This document shows positions 41,746 through 49,990 of a stretch of DNA of 64,000 bases, piece after piece. Source of the stretch: Trichomonas vaginalis G3 (taxonomy: Eukaryota; Parabasalia; Trichomonadida; Trichomonadidae); assembly GCF_026262505.1 (NCBI RefSeq), contig NC_067205.1:12524001-12588000 (forward strand), read 5' to 3'. Position numbers and translations under genes: made by a program. The notes below the pieces were generated by a model. It saw nothing but the letters and a program-made list of their open reading frames with translations. It made no database searches and was not told where the DNA came from. Position 1 is the stretch's first letter; every line of letters starts with the position of its first letter.

Positions 41746-42831
41746 ATGAGCTTGAAAGAAGTATTCGAACAACATCCATGGAGGTCATTTAAGAAGTTCA
41801 ATGAAGCTGCAAAGAGTTGGGGATTTACTAACAGAGCTGAGGTTAAAAAGTTCTTTGACAAAAATGTTGTACATCAAACAAAAATAAACCCTTACGACTA
41901 CTTTTTACCAATTTACTCCAACACTCCTGACGCATACCAATTTGACACTCTCATTCAAAGCAGAAAAGGAGGACATAAACCATTCCTCATCTTCATTAAT
42001 GTTAACACTCGCAAAGCTTTTGCGTATATAATGAAAAATAAAGGAACTCGTGAAGTGTTAAGAGTTTTACAAAAGTTTGTAGCTGAACATAGCCCAAGTA
42101 CTTTAACATCAGACCAAGACAGTGCATACCTCAGCAATGAAATCACAGATTTTCTCATTAAGCATAACATAACTCACTACACTACTGAAGACCATAACCA
42201 TAACATACTCGGCATCATAAACCGCTTCATAAGAACGCTCAGAGATTTAAACCAAGAGCGAGACTTTACCGAAGAAACAATGAAACATTTTCTCGAAGTA
42301 TATAATTCCTCAACACATTCTACAACAGGACATACACCAAATTCAATGACACAACAACAAGAAGAAAAGTATATACAAAAGAAACGAAGCCAAACACAAA
42401 ATATCAGAAATTCAACACAATTTACCCTCATTCCTGGTACAAAAGTTCGTGTAGTTCTTGACGACAAACCGTTGACAAAGAAACGTTTAAGGTTAAGTCG
42501 AAATTATTATATCGTAGACTCTACGCAAGGTAATGGATATCTTATAAAAGCTGCTGACGACTCCATTGCATTTTACCCTCGACATAAATTAGTCGAAAGT
42601 AGTAATGGCAAACTTGCTGAAACCATTGACGAAGCAAAGCGAGGAGTGGTTATTGAAATACTTGGCTATAACACAAACGATGACACTTATAAAGTAAGAT
42701 ATGAAGGAGGCGTTGAAGATGTTATACCATCTAAGAACTTGAGAGAGTCGAAGCCAACACATCTGGGACCATTAGAGCGGGAGTACTGGAAAGATAAAAA
42801 TATGCCAGAAAGAATAAGAAAATTCTTCTAA
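41746..42831 (+). CDS. Polinton rve-family integrase
   Basis: 361 residues. The N-terminal part (LKEVFEQHPWRSFKKFNEAA) leads to the core: first aspartate in YQFDTLIQSR, second in TLTSDQDSAYL, third position in NILGIINRFIRTLRD. Where VERFNRTL is usual this copy reads INRFIRTL, so the catalytic glutamate seems to be asparagine. The core is followed by a basic region (LTKKRLRLSRNYYIVDS) and a chromo-like C-terminal module (YKVRYEGGVEDVIPSKNLRE). It would process and insert element ends; activity is doubtful if the third acidic residue is truly missing. Leader TTTATTTTTACATAAATG. Confidence 0.85.
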   Translation: MSLKEVFEQHPWRSFKKFNEAAKSWGFTNRAEVKKFFDKNVVHQTKINPYDYFLPIYSNTPDAYQFDTLIQSRKGGHKPFLIFINVNTRKAFAYIMKNKGTREVLRVLQKFVAEHSPSTLTSDQDSAYLSNEITDFLIKHNITHYTTEDHNHNILGIINRFIRTLRDLNQERDFTEETMKHFLEVYNSSTHSTTGHTPNSMTQQQEEKYIQKKRSQTQNIRNSTQFTLIPGTKVRVVLDDKPLTKKRLRLSRNYYIVDSTQGNGYLIKAADDSIAFYPRHKLVESSNGKLAETIDEAKRGVVIEILGYNTNDDTYKVRYEGGVEDVIPSKNLRESKPTHLGPLEREYWKDKNMPERIRKFF

Positions 42832-42912
42832 ACTTTTTCATTAGATGTAAATCAGACATGAACGAGAACAGTCATGATATCATTAATGGTACCATTTATT
42901 TTAACATAAAGA

Positions 42913-42935
42913 CGCAAAGCGGCGGGGCATAGCCC
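42913..42935. repeat. Paired triloop hairpins
   Basis: CGC-AAA-GCG (42913-42921) and GGGC-ATA-GCCC (42925-42935), followed by ATG as in the other copies (GCCCATG). Confidence 0.6.
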
Positions 42936-42953
42936 ATGAACAAAAATAATTTT

Positions 42954-43020
42954 TAGGGTAGATGGATATATCTAACCTCATTTCTACCCTCATTTCTACC
43001 CTCATGAATTTTCATGAATT
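42954..43020 (+). repeat. AGGGTAGAT-type repeat before KilA-N gene
   Basis: TAGGGTAGATGGATATATCT followed by CTACCCTCATTT units and a GAATTTTCATGAATTTCCTT tail shared with the copy at 43798. Confidence 0.8.
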
Positions 43021-43039
43021 TCCTTAAGATAGAAAAAAT

Positions 43040-43051
43040 AAAGTTAGTTTT
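43040..43051 (+). promoter_or_regulatory. AAAGTTAGTTTT box upstream of KilA-N gene
   Basis: Same box and spacing (39 bases to ATG) as in Polinton-1; the ATGTAA start-stop element lies at 43077-43082. Confidence 0.5.
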
Positions 43052-43090
43052 ATTTTTATTTATTTTTTTATTTTGTATGTAAGAACAGAA

Positions 43091-43753
43091 ATGTCAGTCG
43101 AAGCAAAAACATTCACTAACAAATATAATGGCGAAACATTCACAAAAGGCACTTATAACGGTATTGAAGTCTTACGTAGAGACAAGGATGGTTACATTAA
43201 TGCAACAAAGATGTGTCAGCAGTTTAGGAAAGACTTTAGAAAGTTGTTGGAAAATAAGTCCTGGGAAGAGTATTATAAGGCATTTTGTGAAGAATATAGC
43301 AACCGCCGGAATTCGGACTGTTGCTTTTTATACAAAATTCATGCAGGAATTCCTGATGAAATCAAACAGGTTAGAGGAACGTATGTAGACCCAAGACTTA
43401 TAAACTATATAGCAATGTGGGCTTCTCCAAAATATTGCATAGCAGTTGGAAAAATTATGGACTCCATAGACAAGAAAGTTCATGAGAATTTAGATGAAGA
43501 AGAACTCGAAGATACAGTAGAGAATGCAAAACATTTGTTTGAAGAAGAAGTTAGAAAAATGCATGAAAAACAATTAGAACATGAACGTGAGATATGTTAT
43601 GGTTATAGAGATTCTCCATACGAACTAGACCAATGGGAACAAGAAGATTTAAAGAGAGAATTTAGAGAATATGAACTCGCTAAGATAGCATTAGAAGCTG
43701 CAGAAAAGAAGTTAAAAGTTTGGGGTCGTTTTGTACAAAAATATTGTGAGTAA
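43091..43753 (+). CDS. KilA-N domain DNA-binding protein
   Basis: 220 residues. N terminus FTNKYNGETFTKGTYNGIEV and DKDGYINATKM, closing helices VDPRLINYIAMWASPKYCIA, and the charged tail ending KLKVWGRFVQKYCE. The first ~43 and last ~95 residues match the Polinton-1 gene (17733) almost exactly, while the centre (from CQQFRKDFRKLLENKSWEEY) is different. The near identity extends into the downstream DNA to CATAAACGAC. KilA-N proteins bind DNA in viral regulation. The AGGGTAGAT-type repeats on both sides may have aided exchange. Confidence 0.85.
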   Translation: MSVEAKTFTNKYNGETFTKGTYNGIEVLRRDKDGYINATKMCQQFRKDFRKLLENKSWEEYYKAFCEEYSNRRNSDCCFLYKIHAGIPDEIKQVRGTYVDPRLINYIAMWASPKYCIAVGKIMDSIDKKVHENLDEEELEDTVENAKHLFEEEVRKMHEKQLEHEREICYGYRDSPYELDQWEQEDLKREFREYELAKIALEAAEKKLKVWGRFVQKYCE

Positions 43754-43797
43754 ATGAACCATTTATTTTTGTCATAAACGACCAAAAAATAATGTTT

Positions 43798-43866
43798 AGG
43801 GTAGATGGTTAGATCTAACCCGATTTCTAACCCGATTTCTACCCTCATGAATTTTCATGAATTTCC
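43798..43866 (+). repeat. AGGGTAGAT-type repeat between KilA-N gene and next gene
   Basis: TAGGGTAGATGGTTAGATCT with TAACCCGATTTC units and the GAATTTTCATGAATTTCCTT tail of the copy at 42954. Confidence 0.8.
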
Positions 43867-43882
43867 TTAAGACAGAAAAAAT

Positions 43883-43894
43883 AAAGTTAGTTTT
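43883..43894 (+). promoter_or_regulatory. AAAGTTAGTTTT box
   Basis: 34 bases before the ATG at 43929, with the same T-rich leader ending TTTTGTATAAAAGAT. Confidence 0.5.
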
Positions 43895-43928
43895 ATTTTT
43901 ATTTATTTTTTTATTTTGTATAAAAGAT

Positions 43929-44870
43929 ATGATTTCAACAATCGGCACAACAACAATTCAAACAACAACAGCACCAAACTCGTTAGTCATGAATCCAACA
44001 TCTATGTTAGTAGAGATGAAAAACTTCATTCCTTCTTCATATAGTTTTGGAACAGAAATACAAAGAATAAAACAAGAACTTTTAACAAGTAATTTAGACT
44101 GTACCGCACAGGATGAAGAAAATGAAGAATATCTTTATGACATGCAGGACATTATTGACCATTTACCCAAATTGCCTGAAATCCAACAACAAAAGCTCAC
44201 TATTCCTGAATTCGATGAAATTGAAGTTAAAGTTAGTGATTCTGCAGAAATAAAGAAGTTCATACGAAAGGTAAATTATGAGTTTCTAGGATATCATTGC
44301 AACCATAAAGTTATGGATAAAGATTGCGACATGGTATATAAGAACATCTCTGACATATATAAATCTGGGGAGTTTAAGACATACGACAACTTTGTTTCAT
44401 TAGCTGCAAAATGTGTATGGCAGATAAGAGATAAAGATAGAAGAGGTAAGGTATGGCATGAACAGATAAAACCAACTGCTTCAGATTTAAAGAAAACCAT
44501 TGACGCCTTAGTTGTTTTAGCAGGTAAGGTTTCAGAATATAACGCAAAAATGAATCCGCAATGTTCTAAATGTAAAGCAGCAATTAGGAAATATAACTAT
44601 TCAGTAAAAGAGATAGAACGTATGCGAAACGACTATGCTGACTTAAAGAAAGAAGCAGAGAAACCGGCAGAAAATAAAATGAACATGTTAGAATTTCTGA
44701 ACAAAAACTATCCAACTGCTGACGATTTCCTTCTATCTGATGTCAAGAAGAAGTATAAAGAAACTTTCGGCATTGTTAAAATTTTTGATATCCTCAGCGA
44801 AGAAATAGAAGCTACAAAACTGTTTAGAGTCTCACGAATTCATAACGTTTACCATGTAAAACGGTTATAA
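43929..44870 (+). CDS. Hypothetical regulatory-region protein with CxxC
   Basis: 313 residues from the ATG at 43929 (MISTIGTTTIQTTTAPNSLV); the open frame before it runs through the promoter and is not used. Helical and charged, with cysteines at QCSKCKAAI and earlier GYHCNHKVMDKDCDM that may form a zinc site. The C-terminal ~60 residues (MLEFLNKNYPTADDFLLSDV, LFRVSRIHNVYHVKRL) could be a winged-helix-like domain. It shares promoter box and repeat surroundings with the KilA-N genes, suggesting an early or regulatory role. Its last ~20 bases recur downstream at about 45020. Confidence 0.6.
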   Translation: MISTIGTTTIQTTTAPNSLVMNPTSMLVEMKNFIPSSYSFGTEIQRIKQELLTSNLDCTAQDEENEEYLYDMQDIIDHLPKLPEIQQQKLTIPEFDEIEVKVSDSAEIKKFIRKVNYEFLGYHCNHKVMDKDCDMVYKNISDIYKSGEFKTYDNFVSLAAKCVWQIRDKDRRGKVWHEQIKPTASDLKKTIDALVVLAGKVSEYNAKMNPQCSKCKAAIRKYNYSVKEIERMRNDYADLKKEAEKPAENKMNMLEFLNKNYPTADDFLLSDVKKKYKETFGIVKIFDILSEEIEATKLFRVSRIHNVYHVKRL

Positions 44871-45140
44871 AATAACTGGGGTAGAAATGAGGGTAGATAT
44901 CGGGTTAGATCTAACCATCTACCCTAAACATTATTTTTATTGAATTCAGCAACAAAATTCTGAGTAAAATAATTTTTAGGGCATGTGTCAAACCGTTGAG
45001 TTTTCACAAAATTCCAAAAATAACGTTTACCATGTGAAACGTTTATAAAATAACTGGGGTAGAAATGAGGGTAGATATCGGGTTAGATCTAACCATCTAC
45101 CCTAAAATATATTTTTATTGAATTCAGCACAAAAATAATG
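44838..45140. repeat. Tandem duplication containing inverted AGGGTAGAT repeats
   Basis: ATAACGTTTACCATGT, ATAACTGGGGTAGAAATGAG and ATATCGGGTTAGATCTAACC, followed by TTTTTATTGAATTCAGCA, occur twice (from about 44838 and 45020). Each copy holds an inverted AGGGTAGAT-type repeat (about 44878-44935 and 45055-45106). The first copy includes the 3' end of the upstream gene. Confidence 0.8.
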
Positions 45141-45163
45141 AATTTCCTTAAGATAGAAAAAAT

Positions 45164-45175
45164 AAAGTTAGTTTT
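45164..45175 (+). promoter_or_regulatory. AAAGTTAGTTTT box
   Basis: 38 bases before the ATG at 45214, with an ATGTAA start-stop element at 45200-45205. Confidence 0.5.
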
Positions 45176-45213
45176 ATTTTTTTTATTTTTTTATTTTGTA
45201 TGTAAAGACAGTA

Positions 45214-46041
45214 ATGTCAACATCAGAGAACACAACAACTGCTATCGTTCATGAAGCCATAAATGAAGAATACGAGTACATACAGTATAACAAACAGTTA
45301 CGTCTCATTCGTTCAGTCAAAGATGACATGTACCAAATGCAGAGTATAATGAATGCTCTTCGTTCTACAAAGCAAGCATATCATTGGTTTGAAAACCAAC
45401 AGACAAAAGAACTTTTAGAAGAATTTCCTCATATGATTGCTTCCCTCGGAAAACCGGGGGAAGAGATTCCGTATGAAAATCGCAAGAATTTGGCTCCTGG
45501 TTTGAAAGGTTATTATGTTCATAGACTTTTAGTAAATGCTGTAGCAATGTGGGCTTCACCTCGTTATGCTTGTTATATTTTCATGATGTTAGATGAACTA
45601 TATAAAGCAGAATGTGGAGAGATGGAAAAGAAACTTCAAGCAAAAGATGAAGTCATTGAATCCAAAGACAAAAGCATACAGAAAAGAATACCGCGTTCAG
45701 TACCAAAAGGAAAGGAAAAGAGTTATAAGTATATGATATATACTGAAGAGTTGGAGAAAGAAGAAGACAGTGACATGGTTATGTTGCATTTAGTGAGAAG
45801 AAACAACAAGAGCTTTTACGACTTAGCTAAGATATATAAATCTGACAGAAACTGGTTCTATCGTGAAAACTTACCGATTTCAATGACACCGAATGAGCAA
45901 ATAAAGGAAATTGTCAAAAATACTCTTCCTCAAACACACTATGACATCAAAGGTTGCACAATACTTACATTCAAAGAAGACTTAACATTACTGAAGGAAA
46001 AAATAACAGAATATTTCGATAACTTCAAAGAGGAAGAATAA
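45214..46041 (+). CDS. KilA-N/MSV199-type protein with DUF3627-like C terminus
   Basis: 275 residues from the ATG at 45214. The N-terminal DNA-binding region closes with GLKGYYVHRLLVNAVAMWASPRYACYI, the usual KilA-N/MSV199 ending. A coiled linker follows (ECGEMEKKLQAKDEVIESKD), then a C-terminal domain (YKYMIYTEELEKEEDSDMVM, FYDLAKIYKSDRNWFYRENL) resembling DUF3627, which accompanies MSV199 domains in insect DNA viruses. The promoter box and start-stop element match those of the KilA-N genes, so it probably belongs to the same regulatory set. Confidence 0.7.
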   Translation: MSTSENTTTAIVHEAINEEYEYIQYNKQLRLIRSVKDDMYQMQSIMNALRSTKQAYHWFENQQTKELLEEFPHMIASLGKPGEEIPYENRKNLAPGLKGYYVHRLLVNAVAMWASPRYACYIFMMLDELYKAECGEMEKKLQAKDEVIESKDKSIQKRIPRSVPKGKEKSYKYMIYTEELEKEEDSDMVMLHLVRRNNKSFYDLAKIYKSDRNWFYRENLPISMTPNEQIKEIVKNTLPQTHYDIKGCTILTFKEDLTLLKEKITEYFDNFKEEE

Positions 46042-46097
46042 AAAAAATCTAAGCTAATTTTATTTTTTTTATAAAATTTTATCTCATATGAAAGAAC

Positions 46098-46313
46098 ATG
46101 AATTTAGAATATTCGGAACTCATGACAGAAGAAGAGAACGAACAACATGTAAAAGATTATGCAAAATTTCTGAAGACATACAAAGCATTTAAACAATATC
46201 TAAATGCTTCTAAAGATTATGCAAAATTTCTGAAGGTATATAAAGCTTATGAAAAAGCGTATGAAAAGTTTATACATTGGGGAATTGTTGTAAAATATCG
46301 ATATGAAGACTAA
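46098..46313 (+). CDS. Small helical protein resembling the KilA-N tail
   Basis: 71 residues with an internal duplication (KDYAKFLKTYKAF and KDYAKFLKVYKAY). The end KFIHWGIVVKYRYED resembles the KilA-N protein tail KLKVWGRFVQKYCE. It may be a free-standing partner for the same coiled interaction. The upstream AATCTAAGCTAATTTTATTT is a variant leader shared with the gene at 46897. Confidence 0.5.
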   Translation: MNLEYSELMTEEENEQHVKDYAKFLKTYKAFKQYLNASKDYAKFLKVYKAYEKAYEKFIHWGIVVKYRYED

Positions 46314-46331
46314 CCAAAAATATATTTTTGC

Positions 46332-46805
46332 TTAAATAGCTTCAGGGTCTATTTCTTCAACCATTTCACTTCCTTCGTCAATGTCAATAGAAGCTTCTTC
46401 AACCTTTGGTAAGAATTTCTGTATAACATCTTTGTTCGTTATTGTCTTCAGAGATGAAGGATAATATTTCACATTTGTTTCACCTTTCTTATATTCTTTC
46501 TGTTCGGAAAGATTCATAGCAATACTGAAGAAGTCAATGTTAGAGTTCTTTATGACAGTATAATGAGTATCTTTGACATTCACGAAGAAACTCTTTTGTT
46601 TCAAAACTACTGCTAACTCTTGTGAAGTATAACGTTTGCGGTCAATGACGATAGCTAATGGTCTGACATACTGACCAAACTTAGATTCTTTCACAAACTT
46701 CTTGTTAAAGATAACATTAACGTTTGCAGCACCATTGAACTCATTCTTGATGGCAGTAGCGAGAGCATTGTATGAAAAGAACTTGCAATCTTGCATGTGT
46801 TTCAT
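46332..46805 (-). CDS. Hypothetical Polinton-2 protein
   Basis: 157 residues: MKHMQDCKFFSYNALATAIK, VNVIFNKKFVKESKFGQYVR, a beta-rich middle (KQKSFFVNVKDTHYTVIKN) and an acidic tail (ASIDIDEGSEMVEEIDPEA). Leader AATATTTTTATTTTAATG. Divergent from the 46897 gene. The acidic tail might mimic nucleic acid, but nothing identifies the function. Confidence 0.5.
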   Translation of the reverse strand: MKHMQDCKFFSYNALATAIKNEFNGAANVNVIFNKKFVKESKFGQYVRPLAIVIDRKRYTSQELAVVLKQKSFFVNVKDTHYTVIKNSNIDFFSIAMNLSEQKEYKKGETNVKYYPSSLKTITNKDVIQKFLPKVEEASIDIDEGSEMVEEIDPEAI

Positions 46806-46896
46806 TAAAATAAAAATATTAAATTATTTTGAAAAATAACTTAAAAAAATCTAATCTAATTTTTTCAAAAAATATTTTTTTTATTTCCTACTAAAG

Positions 46897-48243
46897 ATGT
46901 ATCGGAAGTTGTCTAAGTTAGAACACTCGGAAATAAAACAACTTCTTACAGAAGCTAATATAGATGTTGCAAAACATTACGCAACAAACAAAAAAGCACT
47001 CGCTGACATCCTCAATGACTATAATGGTGCAATAAGTTATGATAGAATTCATGAGTTCATAAAGCCGCAACGCAGCGAGGACGAAGTCCATGCAAGAGCA
47101 TTTCCTTTAAATGACGTTGCTATTGACTTATATCATAGACGTTCAGTACCTCATGAAGTAAGAAGAGAAATGTTTGACATAACAAATGCAAACGTTGGTG
47201 AAACAAGAAGAAGAGACGACATACTGAAACAACAGAGAAGAGAGATGTTTAAGAGCGCTATAGAACAAGTTCGCAAAGCTAACGATGTCATTCGTTCCAT
47301 TGACGACAAACCAAAAGAAGGTGAGAGATGGTTAAAGAAAGATGAAGAGAATAGGAAGAGAAATGTGAAGTCAGGCAATAGACTCATTGACTTTAACATC
47401 GAAGCTTTAGATGAACCAAACAGAGACTACTTACACAAACATTTCGGTAAGGTTTTCATGAGACTCTTAGAGAAAATTAAAATAAACTCACAACAGAGAT
47501 GGATGGTATGTTATAAACTTGGTGGAAAGTATGAATGTTCTACGTTAAACCTCAATAATATTGGAACATTACTACATCAGCTCTTGAAGGAGAACTTTAT
47601 ATCAGAGATAGAAGCAAATGCTGCAGGTATTGTTGAAATGCACTATGACTTCTTCTTGACAAACATAAAGAATCTTACCGAAATAAAGATGTATGATTTA
47701 ACAGAATATGAAGGCTTAACGATGTCAGATGTAAAGAAAGGCAAACCAAAAAAGAGACCATATAGAGATGAAAGCACACTGACAAATGACCAGAAAGCCA
47801 TTTTGGAAGCTCTTAAGCAAACAGGAAACCCAGCACTTATAGAAAGCTTTTGGAAAGATAATGGTGAAAAGAAGTTTTATAAGAAGAGAAGCGGTCAGTT
47901 CTGGAAGTATCTTTGCACATTACCTATAAATCTTGAACGCTACCAAATTTTCAATGAATTGAACAAAAGAACTGCAGCACTTATGACAGAAGACAATTGT
48001 TTCGTTTATGCTTGCATTCAGGCTGGAGTAAATGAAGAAACTATTGACCACATGAGAGAAGTCATTCGTGTTAGAACATATGACAAAGACTCTGAGTTCA
48101 GTTTAATGAAACTTTACAAAGCACTTTATGACGGTCAAGAGATTGCATTCGACTTATGTAAGTCTGCTACACCTGCATTTGAAGAGAAGTTTAACTTTTC
48201 TATTCAGACTAAGACTTCATTCATAAGAAAGCTTAAGTTCTGA
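46897..48243 (+). CDS. Polymerase-associated (terminal protein?) homologue, perhaps truncated polymerase
   Basis: 448 residues. The first ~60 match the Polinton-1 protein that precedes the polymerase (27078). A long charged middle (residues about 90-165) is followed by a folded part (RWMVCYKLGGKYECSTLNLN). Residues about 360-400, TAALMTEDNCFVYACIQAGV, resemble the N-terminal region of protein-primed polymerases, but there is no exonuclease or palm motif before the stop. Either this is the terminal-protein/N-terminal half of a polymerase whose catalytic half was lost, or it works alone. It is followed by an unrelated gene on the other strand. Confidence 0.55.
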   Translation: MYRKLSKLEHSEIKQLLTEANIDVAKHYATNKKALADILNDYNGAISYDRIHEFIKPQRSEDEVHARAFPLNDVAIDLYHRRSVPHEVRREMFDITNANVGETRRRDDILKQQRREMFKSAIEQVRKANDVIRSIDDKPKEGERWLKKDEENRKRNVKSGNRLIDFNIEALDEPNRDYLHKHFGKVFMRLLEKIKINSQQRWMVCYKLGGKYECSTLNLNNIGTLLHQLLKENFISEIEANAAGIVEMHYDFFLTNIKNLTEIKMYDLTEYEGLTMSDVKKGKPKKRPYRDESTLTNDQKAILEALKQTGNPALIESFWKDNGEKKFYKKRSGQFWKYLCTLPINLERYQIFNELNKRTAALMTEDNCFVYACIQAGVNEETIDHMREVIRVRTYDKDSEFSLMKLYKALYDGQEIAFDLCKSATPAFEEKFNFSIQTKTSFIRKLKF

Positions 48244-48313
48244 GGTCATGAATGAGAAAAATAATGAGGTCATTTATTTTTGTCAGCAGTGAGACCATTC
48301 ATGATAAAAATAA

Positions 48314-48338
48314 GCCGCTAGCGGCAAGGGCGAAGCCC
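48314..48338. repeat. Paired GC hairpins between convergent genes
   Basis: GCCGCTAGCGGC (48314-48325, perfect palindrome) and GGGC-GAA-GCCC (48328-48338), followed by ATG. Confidence 0.65.
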
Positions 48339-48348
48339 ATGTGGTCAT

Positions 48349-49206
48349 TTACAATACTGCGATGGTAGAGTTTAAGAGTTGTGCTTCAATGTAGAGACAG
48401 TCCTTATGGTCTGGAGGTAAGAACACTGGGCAGTTATGGTCATGAGTGGAGAACATGTCTATCCAAAACTCACGATTGAAGCCAGTTAATTTATAGTATT
48501 TAGGGTTAGGAAGTGGTGAAGTTCTTGTATGACCAATGAACTCATTTTCAACTCCCTTACTTAAGTTTGAATATAATATAGCTTGCTTTCTATCCCAAAT
48601 GCCAGGTGTTACAATCTTTGAAAATTCATTTTTCCTCGGAAGCATTGCATCATAATTGAAAACATTCTTGAAATCATCACCTGGTTCAGAGATTTGAAAT
48701 CTTATACGTAATGGATTTTCTTTCTCTTTAGCGACTTCATTGAATGGTGAGAATACAACAAACTGACAGTCATGTGTTCCATCTTCATTTTCATTAAATT
48801 CATAATGAAAGTCTAGAAGTTGTGGCTGACTACCTTCTTCTTTCAGTTGTGCAAGAAACTCACGTAAAGGCTGTAAAGTTTGTACTTCAATGTTGAACTT
48901 TTTCTCGAACATCTCATTAAATGAAATCATACATTGTTGCAATGTTGTATCGTCTTTAAAGTATTTGTATATGTGAATGTTTTGGGCGCTTAAAGACTGT
49001 TCGTCATTTTCTATCTCGACTTGAAGTATAAAGTCAACCTTTCTGAAAGCACGTGTTATATACATAGATGTTATGCCAATGTACTTCTCTTCATTTATGT
49101 TCACAATCCAGTCTGTTGGAAACTTAAACGGTACTCTGTTCCCCTTTATTTTGACGTCAGGGTTTTCACTACTGAATGCAACAGATAAAGGTATTTGTCT
49201 ATACAT
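48349..49206 (-). CDS. Minor capsid-like protein A paralogue
   Basis: 285 residues, intact: MYRQIPLSVAFSSENPDVK, VPFKFPTDWIVNINEEKYIG, ITSMYITRAFRKVDFILQVE, a central helix, and the ending FLPPDHKDCLYIEAQLLNST. Family features (P-W, EK-I-I, LP-D-KD-L-IE) are shared with the broken gene at 34947 and the Polinton-1 gene at 14245. Polinton-2 thus has two members, one intact. Probable capsid or vertex protein; fold is inferred. Confidence 0.6.
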   Translation of the reverse strand: MYRQIPLSVAFSSENPDVKIKGNRVPFKFPTDWIVNINEEKYIGITSMYITRAFRKVDFILQVEIENDEQSLSAQNIHIYKYFKDDTTLQQCMISFNEMFEKKFNIEVQTLQPLREFLAQLKEEGSQPQLLDFHYEFNENEDGTHDCQFVVFSPFNEVAKEKENPLRIRFQISEPGDDFKNVFNYDAMLPRKNEFSKIVTPGIWDRKQAILYSNLSKGVENEFIGHTRTSPLPNPKYYKLTGFNREFWIDMFSTHDHNCPVFLPPDHKDCLYIEAQLLNSTIAVL

Positions 49207-49230
49207 TTAGTTCCGATAAAAATAAACCAT

Positions 49231-49491
49231 TTACTCTTTCTTTGCTTCAGCTTCTTTAGCTTTTGCTTCAGCTTCTTCTCTAGCTTTCTTCGCCAGCAAA
49301 CGTGGGTTCTTTTGTCTTCCAGCAGCTAATGCAGCAAGTTGTTTTTCACTAAGTTTTCTCTTTGGTCTCTCTGGCTTTTGTTCTTGTTTTTGTTCCTTCA
49401 GTTCGGATAAAATTTGCTCACGAATTTCTTTCTTCAATGCTTCAACATCTATTACCCCTTGGGTCTTGTCCGTAGGGCTTGTCTGAGTCAT
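49231..49491 (-). CDS. Small basic protein with LAALAAGR motif
   Basis: 86 residues from the ATG at 49491 (MTQTSPTDKTQGVIDVEAL); the earlier frame lacks an ATG. A coiled helix (KKEIREQILSELKEQKQEQK) is followed by RPKRKLSEKQLAALAAGRQK and a lysine/alanine/glutamate tail. Short KLSEKQLAALAAGR segments are common in small basic proteins of large DNA viruses. Possible DNA-binding or core protein. Confidence 0.55.
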   Translation of the reverse strand: MTQTSPTDKTQGVIDVEALKKEIREQILSELKEQKQEQKPERPKRKLSEKQLAALAAGRQKNPRLLAKKAREEAEAKAKEAEAKKE

Positions 49492-49536
49492 TTGACTGCA
49501 GATAAAAAACAAAATTAAAACTTTAACCGATGTAAA

Positions 49537-49963
49537 ATGAGCTTGTCAAAATCAGAGCGAGAAGTCTATTATATTAAATGACGCAAGAGGAATACAACAT
49601 CCTTTCTATTACGTAAGTCAGAGTAAAGATGGTAAAATATACGTAAGAAAAAAGAGGTTCATTAGCGAATGCAGAAAGCGACAACATTAAGGTGCATGGC
49701 ACCGAGGCGAAGCCCATGTTAAGCCTTCTATTCAAACTGAAAAGTCAATAGAACCAGAAGAAAAGAAGCCAGATGTACTTTCAATAACGAACCAAGAGCT
49801 TATTGCAAAGTTCGTGAATTTCATTGAAAAACAAATCGAGTCAAAGAATCCTGACCCGCCAGTGAAAGAAGTTGAGACAAAAGAGAATGTACAGTTCATT
49901 GAAAATGTCAAGAAACAACTTCCACCACGAATGCCAAGAAGAAGAGTGAGAATAATCAAGTAA
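49537..49963 (+). pseudogene. Small basic structural-region gene, broken, with hairpin insertion
   Basis: Starts MSLSKSEREVYYIK, then shifts; the next piece reads DARGIQHPFYYVSQSKDGKI and YVRKKRFISECRKRQH, ends at a TAA, and in the same frame continues after a GC-hairpin pair as KPSIQTEKSIEPEEKKPD to PPRMPRRRVRIIK (TAA at 49961). One shift near 49577 and one stop beside the hairpin pair break it. The basic arginine-rich end suggests nucleic acid contact. It directly precedes the capsid gene. Confidence 0.55.
49692..49714. repeat. Paired hairpins inside a broken gene
   Basis: GTGC-ATG-GCAC (49692-49702) and GGC-GAA-GCC (49706-49714), followed by CATG like the other copies. Confidence 0.6.
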
Positions 49964-49990
49964 ATAGATATTTTTATCTGAAGTAAATAC

